Origin: Arthrobacter dokdonellae
GTDB taxonomy: Bacteria; Actinomycetota; Actinomycetes; Actinomycetales; Micrococcaceae
Direction of reading: 5' to 3'
NCBI RefSeq assembly: GCF_003268655.1
Contig: NZ_CP029642.1
Location: forward strand, 372,001-436,000
Length of the DNA stretch: 64,000 bases
Both the position numbers and the translations under genes were made by a program. Positions within the stretch are counted from its first letter, which is position 1. The number at the start of each line of letters is the position of its first letter. Below are positions 38,671 to 47,111 of this stretch, piece after piece. Below the pieces are notes generated by a model that worked only from the letters and a program-made list of their open reading frames with translations, made no database searches and was not told where the DNA came from.

Positions 38671-41037
38671 CTAGGACAGCCCCTTTCCGATGATGGGGAT
38701 GCCGGTGGTCGGGAAGCTGCTGGGGAACACTTCCCGCGTCGCCACCGGCACCGGCTCCAGCGCCACCTTGACGTCCTCCCCCGGGTTGAGCTGCACGGTG
38801 GTGCCGCGCACGTCCACGGCCAGCGGTCCGGCGTCGTGCCCGTCCAGCAGGCTGAACGTGATGGAATCGGTGGCCAGGGAGACGGACAGCAGGTCTCCAC
38901 GGACCTTCAGCTTGAAGGAAAGGCTGTCCCAGCCGAGTGGCAGGCGGGGGTCAAAGTGAAACATCGGGCCCTGATCGCGCATGCCGGCGAAGCCGCACAC
39001 CAGGGAGCTCCAAATTCCACCCGCCGAGGCGATGTGCACCCCGTCGACGGTGTTGGCGTGGGTGTTGTCGAGATCAATGAAGACCGCCTCGGTGAAGTGC
39101 TTCAGCGCGGTTTGGCCGTAGCCCACCTCGGCCGCCATGATGCCCTGCACGCAGGCTGACAGGGTGGAGTCCCCGGTGGTGATGGGATCGTAAAAGTCGA
39201 ACGCGCGCTGCTTTTCCGTCGTTGTGAAGTCCTGCCATTGCAGGAACATCGCCAGCACGGTGTCAGCCTGCTTGAGCACCTGGTGGCGGTAGATCACCAG
39301 CGGGTGGAAGTGCAGCAGCAGGGGATACTTGTCCCTGGGCGTGCTCCAGTCCCAGGGCTCCAAGGTCATGAAGTCCGCGTCCTGGCTGAAAACTTCAAGG
39401 TGCGTGTCGTAGGGCAGGGACATGCGGTCTGCGGCCTGCTGCCAGACCTGCTGTTCGCGCTCCGTGACATCCGGGCGTCCCTGGACGGCGGCCGCCTTGC
39501 GCAGGTTGAAGCGGGCCATGACGTTCGTGTACAGGTTGTCGTTGACCACGGCGGTGTACTCGTCGGGCCCGGTGACCCCGTGGATGTGGAACATTCCGTC
39601 CTTGCCGAAGAAGCCCAGGGAAGCCCACATGCGGGCCGTCTCAATGAGCAGGTCCGCGCCGATTTCGTCGCGGAAGGCGGGGTCTTCCGTGGCCCACTCG
39701 TAGCGGTTGGCGGCAAAGGCGATGGCGGCGGCGATGTGGAACTGCGCCGTCCCGGCTGCATAGTAGGCGCTGGCCTCCAGCCCGTTGATGGTCCGCCAGG
39801 CAAACAGGGCGCCGTCCACGCTGAGCTCCGCGGCGCGTCGGCGCGCGGTGGGGAGCATCTGGTGGCGGGATTCAAGCACCTGCCGGGCCGCCTGCGGATT
39901 GGTGTAGGTCAGGTAGGGAAGCAGGTAGATTTCCTGGTCCCAGAAGTAGTGGCCTTCATAGCCGGCTCCCGTGACGCCCTTCGCCGGGATGCCGGAGACG
40001 CCGGCCCGCGCGGTGGCCTGGGCCAGCTGGAACAGGTTCCAGCGCACCGCCTGCTGCAACTCCGGCTGGCCGCCGATGACAATGTCCGCCACGTCCCAGT
40101 AGCGGCGGTAATGGTCGGCGCTGTCAGCGAAGATGGCCTCGACGTCCAGCAGCACGGCCCCCGCTTCGGCGGCAAGCACCTCTCCTCGGTCTTCGGCGGT
40201 GCTTTCCCCGCCCACCGCATAGCTCACGGTCTTTTCCAACCGGAACGTCGCGCCTTCCTCGAGGGCCAGGACGTAGCGGACCGTTGAAACGTCTTCGGCC
40301 ACCAGGGTCTCAAAAGGCTGATCCTCCGAATTGATCTGGTGGCGGACGGCCAAGGCCACGCGCTGGTGCGAGGATGCCGTCTCCCACGCCAAGTCCAGGG
40401 CGCCGCCTGACCCTTCCAGATAGAGCGGTTGCAGGATCCTGTCCGCGTGGCGGCCGGGCCTCCGGGGGTCGTTGAGGGACGGCTCGGTGGCCGGCTGGTC
40501 CTGCCGGTCCACGACCGCGCTCGTCACGTCGACATAGACCTCCTGGTCCGCCGAGATCGTCAGGTCAATGCCCATCAGTCCCCGGGATTCAAAGCCAACG
40601 GCGCGCCGCAGCACGGTCGTGACCTTGGCACCTGAACGCGCCTCCCAAACAATGGCGGATTCATGGACGCCGGTGGCAAAGTCAATGCTCTGCCGGTAGT
40701 CCAGGACCGTGGACTCGGTCAGCTGTAGGTGTTCGCCGTCGATAATGACAGTGAAATTGCTGGCGTCCGGGACGTAGACAATGCGCTGGCCCGTCCGGGC
40801 AAAGCCAAAGGCGTTCTCGGCGTGTTGGATGTCCCAGGTTTCATAAAAGCCATTGATGAACGTGCCCGGCAGCACCCCGGGGCCGGAAAAGGCATGTGAA
40901 CCCCGGGTTCCCAGGTGGCCGTTGCCCAGCGCCATGAGTGTCTCCATGGTGCCTTCGCTGTCCAGGTCGAAGGAAGTCTCCACCAGCTTCCAGGGGTCGC
41001 AGGGGAAGCGCTGCCGGTCGGAATTGATCAGTGTCAT
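38671..41037 (-). CDS. GH65 family disaccharide phosphorylase
   Basis: A 788-residue glycoside hydrolase family 65 enzyme, the normal length for maltose, trehalose or kojibiose phosphorylases. The catalytic acid is about Glu493 in GVTGPDEYTAVVNDN. Other marks are GALGNGHLGTRG-like start (MALGNGHLGTRGSHAFSG), KGVTGAGYEGHYFWDQE and phosphate-binding TTGDSTLSACVQGI. It phosphorolyses an alpha-glucosyl disaccharide to beta-glucose 1-phosphate plus glucose. The beta-phosphoglucomutase-like gene lies just upstream (58 bp), so the pair forms a complete path to glucose 6-phosphate. Maltose versus trehalose is unresolved. Confidence 0.93.
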   Translation of the reverse strand: MTLINSDRQRFPCDPWKLVETSFDLDSEGTMETLMALGNGHLGTRGSHAFSGPGVLPGTFINGFYETWDIQHAENAFGFARTGQRIVYVPDASNFTVIIDGEHLQLTESTVLDYRQSIDFATGVHESAIVWEARSGAKVTTVLRRAVGFESRGLMGIDLTISADQEVYVDVTSAVVDRQDQPATEPSLNDPRRPGRHADRILQPLYLEGSGGALDLAWETASSHQRVALAVRHQINSEDQPFETLVAEDVSTVRYVLALEEGATFRLEKTVSYAVGGESTAEDRGEVLAAEAGAVLLDVEAIFADSADHYRRYWDVADIVIGGQPELQQAVRWNLFQLAQATARAGVSGIPAKGVTGAGYEGHYFWDQEIYLLPYLTYTNPQAARQVLESRHQMLPTARRRAAELSVDGALFAWRTINGLEASAYYAAGTAQFHIAAAIAFAANRYEWATEDPAFRDEIGADLLIETARMWASLGFFGKDGMFHIHGVTGPDEYTAVVNDNLYTNVMARFNLRKAAAVQGRPDVTEREQQVWQQAADRMSLPYDTHLEVFSQDADFMTLEPWDWSTPRDKYPLLLHFHPLVIYRHQVLKQADTVLAMFLQWQDFTTTEKQRAFDFYDPITTGDSTLSACVQGIMAAEVGYGQTALKHFTEAVFIDLDNTHANTVDGVHIASAGGIWSSLVCGFAGMRDQGPMFHFDPRLPLGWDSLSFKLKVRGDLLSVSLATDSITFSLLDGHDAGPLAVDVRGTTVQLNPGEDVKVALEPVPVATREVFPSSFPTTGIPIIGKGLS

Positions 41038-41095
41038 GGAATTATTCTCTCCTCCGGGGGAAGTGAAGTTTCAAGCTGGGGCTGGCGGGCAGGAG

Positions 41096-41830
41096 TTAGA
41101 GCAGTTCGGCGAGGTCGTCGACCACCAGGGTGGCGCCGGCGTCGAGGAGCACCTGGCGGCCGGCGCCGCGGTCCACGCCAATCACGGCGCGGAAGTCACC
41201 TGCGCTCCCGGCCTGCACACCCGACACGGCGTCCTCCACCACAATGCAGTCCCTGGTGGGCACGCCGAGCAGTTCCGCCGCGTAGCTGAAGGTGTCGTGG
41301 TTGGGCTTGCCGGGCAGCCCGCGCCCGGCCGCCAGCTCGCCGTCGACCACCACGGGAAAGTGGTGGTCCAGGCCGGCCGCCTTGAGCACGGCGGGTGCGT
41401 TCCGGGAGGAGGAGACGACGGCGAGCTTGAGACCGCGCCCCAGCGCGGCTTCCACGAACCTCACCGACCCCGGATAGGGGGCCACTCCTCCGGCGTCGAT
41501 GATGGCGTTGAACACCCCGTTTTTGCGGTTGCCCAGGCCGTGGACGGTGTCGTGCGCCGGGTCGTCATCCAGAGGCCCCTCGGGCAGGGTGATGTTGCGG
41601 GAGGCCAGAAAGTCGCGGACACCGTCAAAGCGGGGCTTCCCGTCGATGAAGTCAAAATAGTCGCTGTCCCGGTAGCTGGCGTGGCCCGTTTCAGCCAGGT
41701 AGCCGTCGAAAAGCTGGCGCCAGGCCTGTTCGTGCACCAGGGCGGTGGGCGTCAGCACGCCGTCGAGGTCGAAGAGCAGTGCGGTGGCGGCGCTCCAGTC
41801 AAAGTTGGCGTTGGGGGTGGTCTCTGTCAT
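41096..41830 (-). CDS. pgmB: Beta-phosphoglucomutase-like HAD hydrolase
   Basis: A 244-residue HAD superfamily protein. Motif I is DLDGVLTPTALVH with nucleophile Asp and acid/base Asp two residues later, as in beta-PGM. The cap follows (WRQLFDGYL), motif II is VVSSSRNAP, motif III K is GKPNHDTF, and motif IV is VVEDAVSGVQAG. It should convert beta-glucose 1-phosphate to glucose 6-phosphate and complements the GH65 phosphorylase encoded downstream on the same strand. Trehalose-phosphatase-like alternatives are less likely given the neighbour. Confidence 0.88.
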   Translation of the reverse strand: MTETTPNANFDWSAATALLFDLDGVLTPTALVHEQAWRQLFDGYLAETGHASYRDSDYFDFIDGKPRFDGVRDFLASRNITLPEGPLDDDPAHDTVHGLGNRKNGVFNAIIDAGGVAPYPGSVRFVEAALGRGLKLAVVSSSRNAPAVLKAAGLDHHFPVVVDGELAAGRGLPGKPNHDTFSYAAELLGVPTRDCIVVEDAVSGVQAGSAGDFRAVIGVDRGAGRQVLLDAGATLVVDDLAELL

Positions 41831-41991
41831 GACGCTGTCCCTTCATCGCTTGCGGCGGGTGGGGTGTTGCGTTGGAATTGCTTCACCCTCCCAGCATATG
41901 CCGGGCGGGTCCAGCCGGGGCGTGGTTTGTCATGTGGTTCGGTGCGCGTGGCCCGGTGGAGCGACCGCCGGCGGCGGCATAGGCTGGTGCG

Positions 41992-42660
41992 GTGAGTGAA
42001 TCCAGCGGGGTTGCCGCCCCCGAAGAGCCGACGGCACGCGAGCTGGTCCAGCCCATCGTCCTGTTGGTGGACAGGGACGAACCGGCCGGCCGGGACGAAG
42101 GCATTGCCGTGGCGGCGCTGGCCTCGGTGAAGGCGTACCGGCAGGACCCCGGCAATCCCGCCTGGCCGCTCTGGGCCGCCGGCGCGTTTGCGAAGTCCGT
42201 GCGCCGTGCGGACGCGAAAATGTTTGCCAAGGTGCTCGCCTCCTTCCCGGACCATGCCCTCGCCGCCGTTGGCGCCGCGAGCGCCGTCGGCCTGCCGCCC
42301 ATGCCCTCGGAGCGCCTCCCGAAGCTTCTGGCAAAGCTGCAGGTCTCCGGTACGCAACTGCCCGAGGGGGTGCCGTTGGCGCCCCAGCCGCTGACCATTG
42401 TGCTGAACGACTCCCTGGGAATGTCCACTGGCAAGGCCGCCGCGCAGGCTGCGCATGCGCTGTTCGCCTGGCTCCTCGACGCCGGTCCCGCGGCCGATGC
42501 ATGGGCGGCCGCCGGGTTCCCCGTGGGAGTGGCCCGTTTGTCGGCCAGGGATTTCCATAAGGGGGCGCGGAAGGCGACCGGGCCCGTCATCCACGACGCC
42601 GGCCGCACCGAGATCGAGCCCGGTTCCGCCACCGCGTACGTCGTATTGACGGCCCTATAG
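41992..42660 (+). CDS. Peptidyl-tRNA hydrolase 2 (PTH2) domain protein
   Basis: A 222-residue protein whose C-terminal half (about 130-222) is a PTH2 domain: LTIVLNDSLGMSTGKAAAQAAHALFAWL, the nucleotide/substrate loop of the Pth2 family, and the end strand ATAYVVLTAL. The N-terminal half (VQPIVLLVDRDEPAGRDEGIAVAALASV with FAKSVRRADAKMFAKVL) looks like a degenerate second copy of the same fold. GTG 41992 is the start. It may release peptides from peptidyl-tRNA; whether it is active or just a regulator is open. Confidence 0.8.
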   Translation: MSESSGVAAPEEPTARELVQPIVLLVDRDEPAGRDEGIAVAALASVKAYRQDPGNPAWPLWAAGAFAKSVRRADAKMFAKVLASFPDHALAAVGAASAVGLPPMPSERLPKLLAKLQVSGTQLPEGVPLAPQPLTIVLNDSLGMSTGKAAAQAAHALFAWLLDAGPAADAWAAAGFPVGVARLSARDFHKGARKATGPVIHDAGRTEIEPGSATAYVVLTAL

Positions 42661-42710
42661 CCCTTCCCCGGATGCGCGGCCCGTCGATCCTGCAGCCTGC
42701 CGCCTCGAGT

Positions 42711-42768
42711 GCTGACCTCAGCCGCGAGATGCGCGGCTGCAACCATGCGTCTCCGGGCTCAGGTCAGC
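42711..42768. terminator. Inverted repeat between convergent PTH2 and rlmN genes
   Basis: GCTGACCTCAGCC (42711-42723) pairs with GGCTCAGGTCAGC (42756-42768) at 12 of 13 positions, with further pairing of GAGATGCGC and GCGTCTCC inside. It lies between two converging genes and could stop transcription from both sides. Confidence 0.4.
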
Positions 42769-42854
42769 GCACGACGTCAAACGCCCGCCCCAGATCCCCT
42801 CAACCGACGGACGACGCCGGAACCCGGTTTCCGCCGTCGTCCTTCAGTTAGGTC

Positions 42855-44120
42855 CTACTCAGCAGCCGCAAGCTGTCCGCAGGCCCCGTCGATCTCCTTG
42901 CCGCGCGTGTCGCGCAGCGTCGTCGGCACGCCGTGTTCGATGAGCGTGTCGATGAATTCCTGCATGACGTGCGGCTCCGAGGAGGTCCAGATGGAGCCGG
43001 GGGTCGGGTTCAGCGGGATCGGGTTCACGTGGACCCAGCCGCGGCCGCGCTGGTTCAGCTTCTTCGCGAGCAGCTCGGCGCGCCAGGGGTGGTCGTTCAT
43101 GTCCTTGATGAGCGCGTATTCGATGGAGACGCGGCGGCCCGTGACCTTGTAATAGTTGAACGCCGCGTCGAGGGCGTCGTCGACCTTCCACTTGTCATTG
43201 ACGGGGATCAGGTCGTCGCGCAGCTCGTCGTCCGGGGCGTGCAGGGACAGGGCGAACGTGACGGCCACGCCCTCCTGCGCCAGCTTGTTGATGGCCGGCA
43301 CCAGGCCCACAGTCGAGACGGTGATGCCGCGCGCGGACATGCCCAGGCCCTCGGGCCCGTCGGCGACCATCCTGTGCACGGCGTTCATGACGCGCTTGTA
43401 GTTGGCCAGCGGTTCACCCATGCCCATGAAGACGATGTTGGTGACGCGCTCGGCGTCGTGCCCGCCGTCGCGGCGCAGGTTGCCCAGGCCGCCTTCGGCG
43501 ATGACCCGGTTGGCCTGGACGATCTGGTCAAGGATTTCGGCCGTGGACATGTTGCGGGTCAGCCCGGCCTGGCCGGTGGCACAGAACGGGCAGTTCATGC
43601 CGCAGCCGCACTGGCTGGAGACGCACAGGGTCACCCGGCCGGGGTAGCGCATGAGCACGGACTCCACGAGCGAGCCGTCAAAGAGGCGCCACAGGAACTT
43701 GATCGTGTCGCCGTTGTCTGTCGTCAGGCGCTTGACCTCGGTCAGCAGCTTGGGGAACATGGTGTCCGTGATTTCGGCGCGGCGGTCCTTCGGCAGGTCG
43801 CTCATCTGCTCCGGATCGGTGGTGTAGTGCTGGAAATAGTGCACGGAGAGCTGCTTGGCACGGAAGGCCGGCAGGCCCATCTCCTTGAACTTCGCTTCGC
43901 GCTCGGGCAGGGTCATGTCCGCCAGATGTGCGGGAGGCTGGGACACGCGCGGGGACTTGAACTGCAGCAGCGGGCGGCCCTCGGGGCCGGTGGCCTGCTT
44001 CCAGCCTTCGGTGGCAGGCTTGACCTGGGCGGTACGGCGGACGGGCTGGACCTTGGCGGGCGCGGCCGTGGGCGCGGCAGCAGTGCTGGGGGCGTTTTGG
44101 TGGGAAGTCATCCTTTCCAT
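42855..44120 (-). CDS. rlmN: 23S rRNA (adenine-2503-C2)-methyltransferase
   Basis: A 421-residue radical SAM enzyme that methylates A2503 of 23S rRNA (and A37 in some tRNAs). The [4Fe-4S] cluster ligands are Cys173, Cys177 and Cys180 in CGMNCPFC, and GMGEPLANY and [13 protein letters not shown] follow. The N terminus has a Thr/Ala/Pro-rich extension (5-45) not found in short homologues. ATG 44120 (MERMTS) has GGGGGA nearby. It fits no local operon. Confidence 0.95.
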   Translation of the reverse strand: MERMTSHQNAPSTAAAPTAAPAKVQPVRRTAQVKPATEGWKQATGPEGRPLLQFKSPRVSQPPAHLADMTLPEREAKFKEMGLPAFRAKQLSVHYFQHYTTDPEQMSDLPKDRRAEITDTMFPKLLTEVKRLTTDNGDTIKFLWRLFDGSLVESVLMRYPGRVTLCVSSQCGCGMNCPFCATGQAGLTRNMSTAEILDQIVQANRVIAEGGLGNLRRDGGHDAERVTNIVFMGMGEPLANYKRVMNAVHRMVADGPEGLGMSARGITVSTVGLVPAINKLAQEGVAVTFALSLHAPDDELRDDLIPVNDKWKVDDALDAAFNYYKVTGRRVSIEYALIKDMNDHPWRAELLAKKLNQRGRGWVHVNPIPLNPTPGSIWTSSEPHVMQEFIDTLIEHGVPTTLRDTRGKEIDGACGQLAAAE

Positions 44121-44204
44121 TGTCCCCCACAACCGGACGCCTGTCCCGCAGTGGCAGTTAATATCACATTTGGCCGCATTCCAGCCCCGTGTGACACGCC
44201 GGTG

Positions 44205-44396
44205 TCAGTCGACGAATTCCGACTGGGTCTCGACGAAGATCCACTCCCGCTGGGTCAGCGTGCCATTGACGACGTCGCCGCCAGCCGACCGCACGGCCGC
44301 CAGCACATGGTCCGGCACCGATTCCGCCTCAAGGTTCTCACGCAGCCACTCTTTCGCCGGCAGGTCCAGCTCAAGCCACCACAGATGAATTTCCAT
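44205..44396 (-). CDS. Small conserved-looking protein, unknown
   Basis: A 63-residue protein, MEIHLWWLELDLPAK and so on, with a strong ribosome site GGGGGTGG upstream of ATG 44396. Its composition is mixed and protein-like (Trp, acidic residues). I do not recognise a family. It starts 53 bp below the DUF1304 gene and reads the same way, so it could be the last gene of that run. Confidence 0.55.
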   Translation of the reverse strand: MEIHLWWLELDLPAKEWLRENLEAESVPDHVLAAVRSAGGDVVNGTLTQREWIFVETQSEFVD

Positions 44397-44457
44397 TTTG
44401 GCCACCCCCTTTGGATGTCCTTCAACGGTAGGCCGGTTCGCCGGGGGTTTCAATGGC

Positions 44458-44844
44458 TCACCTGGTCAGCCACACTACGCCGAGGACGACGGCGACAAGC
44501 GGCAGCGCGAGCTGCACCAGCGCCGCCTTGGCCTTGGCCGGCGAAGACATGAGCAGGACCAGCCCGGCCGCCACCATGGAGCCGCAGCCCGCAAGGACAA
44601 GTGCGGCACCCACCCCGGGATGGCCGACCGCCGCCGCGACAACGCCCGCGAGTGCCACACAGCCCAGGAACAGGTTGTAAAAGCCCTGGTTGAAGGCCAG
44701 CTCCTTCGTGGCCAGGGCCTCCTGCTCCGTGGTGCCGAACGTCCTGCGCGTGGCCGGGGCCGTCCAGCGCAGTGATTCCAGCACAAAGATATACACGTGG
44801 ACCAGTGCAGCCAAGGAAGCAAAGACCGATACGGCGGTGACCAC
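44458..44844 (-). CDS. DUF1304 family membrane protein
   Basis: A 128-residue protein with four membrane helices (about 4-26, 51-70, 78-98 and 106-127). The conserved stretch VHVYIFVLESLRW with NQGFYNLFLG marks DUF1304. No function is assigned. It lies 6 bp below the poxB stop and reads in the same direction, suggesting co-transcription. Confidence 0.85.
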   Translation of the reverse strand: MVTAVSVFASLAALVHVYIFVLESLRWTAPATRRTFGTTEQEALATKELAFNQGFYNLFLGCVALAGVVAAAVGHPGVGAALVLAGCGSMVAAGLVLLMSSPAKAKAALVQLALPLVAVVLGVVWLTR

Positions 44845-44850
44845 GGTTTC

Positions 44851-46599
44851 TCAGCCGCGCGGGATGTTGCGCAGGTTGCTGCGGGCCATGCTGACCGCCT
44901 CGCCGGCGCCCTTGTTCAGGACGATCTTTGACATGGCCGTGGCAAAACCTAGCACTTGGCCGCCCTTGATCTTCGGCGGGATGGACAGGGCCTGCGGATC
45001 GGTGATCAGCTCCACCAGGGAAGGCCCGTTGTGGGCAAACGCGGCCCGGTATGCGCCGGCAATCTCCGACGGGTCGGTGACGCGGACGGAGTGGAAGCCC
45101 AGTGCGGCGGCCACCCCGGCGTAGTTTGCGTCCGGGACATCCACGCCAAAATCCTGCAGTCCGTCCACCAGCATCTCCAATTTCACCATCCCGAGCGTGG
45201 AGTTGTTGAACACCACCACGTTGATGGGGAGCTTGTGCGCGGCCGCCGTGACCAGCTCGCCCATGAGCATGGAGAGCCCACCGTCGCCGGAAACGGAAAT
45301 GACCTGCCGGTGCGGAAAGGCGGATTGCGCCCCGATGGCCTGGGGCAGCGCGTTGGCCATGGAGCCGTGGAGGTAGGAGCCGATCAACCGGCGCGTGCCC
45401 AGCGGGTTGATGTACCGGGCCGTCCAGACGTTGCACATGCCGGTGTCGGCGGTGAAGATGGCGTCCTCTGCGGCGATCTGGTCCAGCAGGGAGGCTGCGT
45501 ATTCCGGGTGGATGGGCACCAGTTTGTCCGCTTTGCGCGTGTACGCTCCGACCGCCTTGTTCATCAGCTTGTCGTGCTTCTTGAGGATGGCGTCCAGGAA
45601 CTTGGAGTTCTTCTTTTGCTTCACCAGCGGCAGGAGTGTCCGGAGGGTGGGCAGGACGTCGCCGTGGATGGCGAGGTCGACGTCGGTGCGCCGGCCCAGG
45701 TGCTCCGGCGCCCGGTCAACCTGGGCCGTCCTGGTCGCCGGCAGGAACTGGTCGTAGGGGAAGTCGGTGCCAAGCAGGATGAGCAGGTCCGCGTCTTCGA
45801 TCCCTTCCGCCGCCGCCCCGTAGCCAAGCAGGCCTGTCATGCCAATGTCGTAGGGGTTGTCGTATTGGATGAAGTCCTTGCCGCGCAGGCTGTGGCCGAT
45901 GGGCGCGTTGACCAATCCTGCCAGAGCCAGCACTTCGTCATGGGAGCCCTGCACGCCGGCGCCGGCAAAGATGGCCACCTTGGTAGCACTGTTGATGGCG
46001 TCGGCCAGTTCCTGCACGCTCTCCGGCGCCGGCACCAGGCTGGCGGGCCGCAGCGGGCGTTGCAGGGGCGACGGCGCAGCGGCCGGCAGGCTGGCGACGT
46101 CACCCGGCAGGGTCACGACTGCCACGCCGCGCAGGCCCACCGCGTGCTGGATCGCGTTGTGCAGCACGCGGGGCGCCTGCTCCGCGGTGCTCACCAGCTC
46201 CGAATACACGGAGCACTCGTCGAAGATCCGATCCGGGTGGGTTTCCTGGAAGAAGCCGCTGCCGATTTGCTTGCTGGGAATGTGGGACGCGATGGCCAGC
46301 ACGGGTGCTCCGGTGCGGTTGGCGTCATAGAGCCCGTTCATCAGGTGCAGGTTGCCCGGTCCGCACGACCCGGCGCATACGGCCAGCTGGCCGGTCAGTT
46401 GGGCCTCGGCACCGGCGGCGAAGGCGGCGGCCTCCTCATGGCGGACATGGATCCAGTCGATGCCGCCTTGGGCGGATCCTCCGGTTTTCCGCACGGCGTC
46501 GACCACTGGATTAAGGCTGTCGCCCACAATCCCATAGATGCGGCGCACGCCCGCGGCCTGCAGTTGTTCAACGAGTTGCGTGGAAAGTTCCTTGGCCAT
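44851..46599 (-). CDS. poxB: Pyruvate dehydrogenase (quinone)
   Basis: A 582-residue ThDP and FAD enzyme that oxidises pyruvate to acetate and CO2 at the membrane, passing electrons to quinone. Seen: YGIVGDSLNPVVDAV, HVRHEEAAAFAAGAEAQLTG with the catalytic Glu, GSCGPGNLHLMNGLYDA, ThDP motif SGDGGLSMLMGELVT and NNSTLGMVKLEM. The C-terminal 25 residues are amphipathic, consistent with the membrane-binding tail of PoxB. ATG 46599 has AAGGA 7 bp upstream. Confidence 0.93.
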   Translation of the reverse strand: MAKELSTQLVEQLQAAGVRRIYGIVGDSLNPVVDAVRKTGGSAQGGIDWIHVRHEEAAAFAAGAEAQLTGQLAVCAGSCGPGNLHLMNGLYDANRTGAPVLAIASHIPSKQIGSGFFQETHPDRIFDECSVYSELVSTAEQAPRVLHNAIQHAVGLRGVAVVTLPGDVASLPAAAPSPLQRPLRPASLVPAPESVQELADAINSATKVAIFAGAGVQGSHDEVLALAGLVNAPIGHSLRGKDFIQYDNPYDIGMTGLLGYGAAAEGIEDADLLILLGTDFPYDQFLPATRTAQVDRAPEHLGRRTDVDLAIHGDVLPTLRTLLPLVKQKKNSKFLDAILKKHDKLMNKAVGAYTRKADKLVPIHPEYAASLLDQIAAEDAIFTADTGMCNVWTARYINPLGTRRLIGSYLHGSMANALPQAIGAQSAFPHRQVISVSGDGGLSMLMGELVTAAAHKLPINVVVFNNSTLGMVKLEMLVDGLQDFGVDVPDANYAGVAAALGFHSVRVTDPSEIAGAYRAAFAHNGPSLVELITDPQALSIPPKIKGGQVLGFATAMSKIVLNKGAGEAVSMARSNLRNIPRG

Positions 46600-47111
46600 G
46601 GGCACGTCCTTCTGCTGCTGGGTGATCCGCACGAGCTGTTAGGCCCAACGTACCGCAGGATCCCCCTCCGGAGTCTGAGTTTAGGCCAAGCTGCCCGCCA
46701 GTGCTTCGATCTGGGCTCCAGCGCGCAGTTGGATGCGGCAAGACGCCGCACACCTGAAACCCTGCACACCAGATGCCCGGAGGGTCGTGGAAAACGTTGT
46801 GGCACCGTACCGAGCTGCACCGCCTGTCTCAGGTGTACGGCAACTCCAAACCGCTCAATCGTTGGTGAGTCATTCCAGGACGGTGCCACTGCAGAATGAA
46901 GCAAACAACGCCCGCCCGTCGTTCCTTCGCTTGAATGCCCGGCGTTCAGGCATCCGCGGACGATGATCAGGCACGCTTCACAATTGCCTCCATCGGACCG
47001 CTCTATTGCCGCTGATCTGGCAAATCGGGACGGTTGGTGGAATTCTCCGGAGTCTGATGTGTACGACGGTCGCACATGTCTGGCTCAAGGCGAACACAAC
47101 TGTCTGGAATC
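46600..47111. other. 512-bp gap without a supported gene
   Basis: The gap separates poxB and the HNH gene. Frames across it (for example minus 46395-47075 and plus 46733-46966) have no ribosome site and mixed, unlikely composition. Its lower GC than the neighbours could mark an old insertion or loss; I see no IS ends. Confidence 0.4.

Noticed and set aside
44956..46899. Plus-strand 647-codon frame opposite poxB
   Set aside because: Antisense to a clearly functional ThDP enzyme; extends into non-coding sequence.
46395..47075. Minus-strand frame upstream of poxB
   Set aside because: Passes through the poxB start in another frame and has no recognisable motif.
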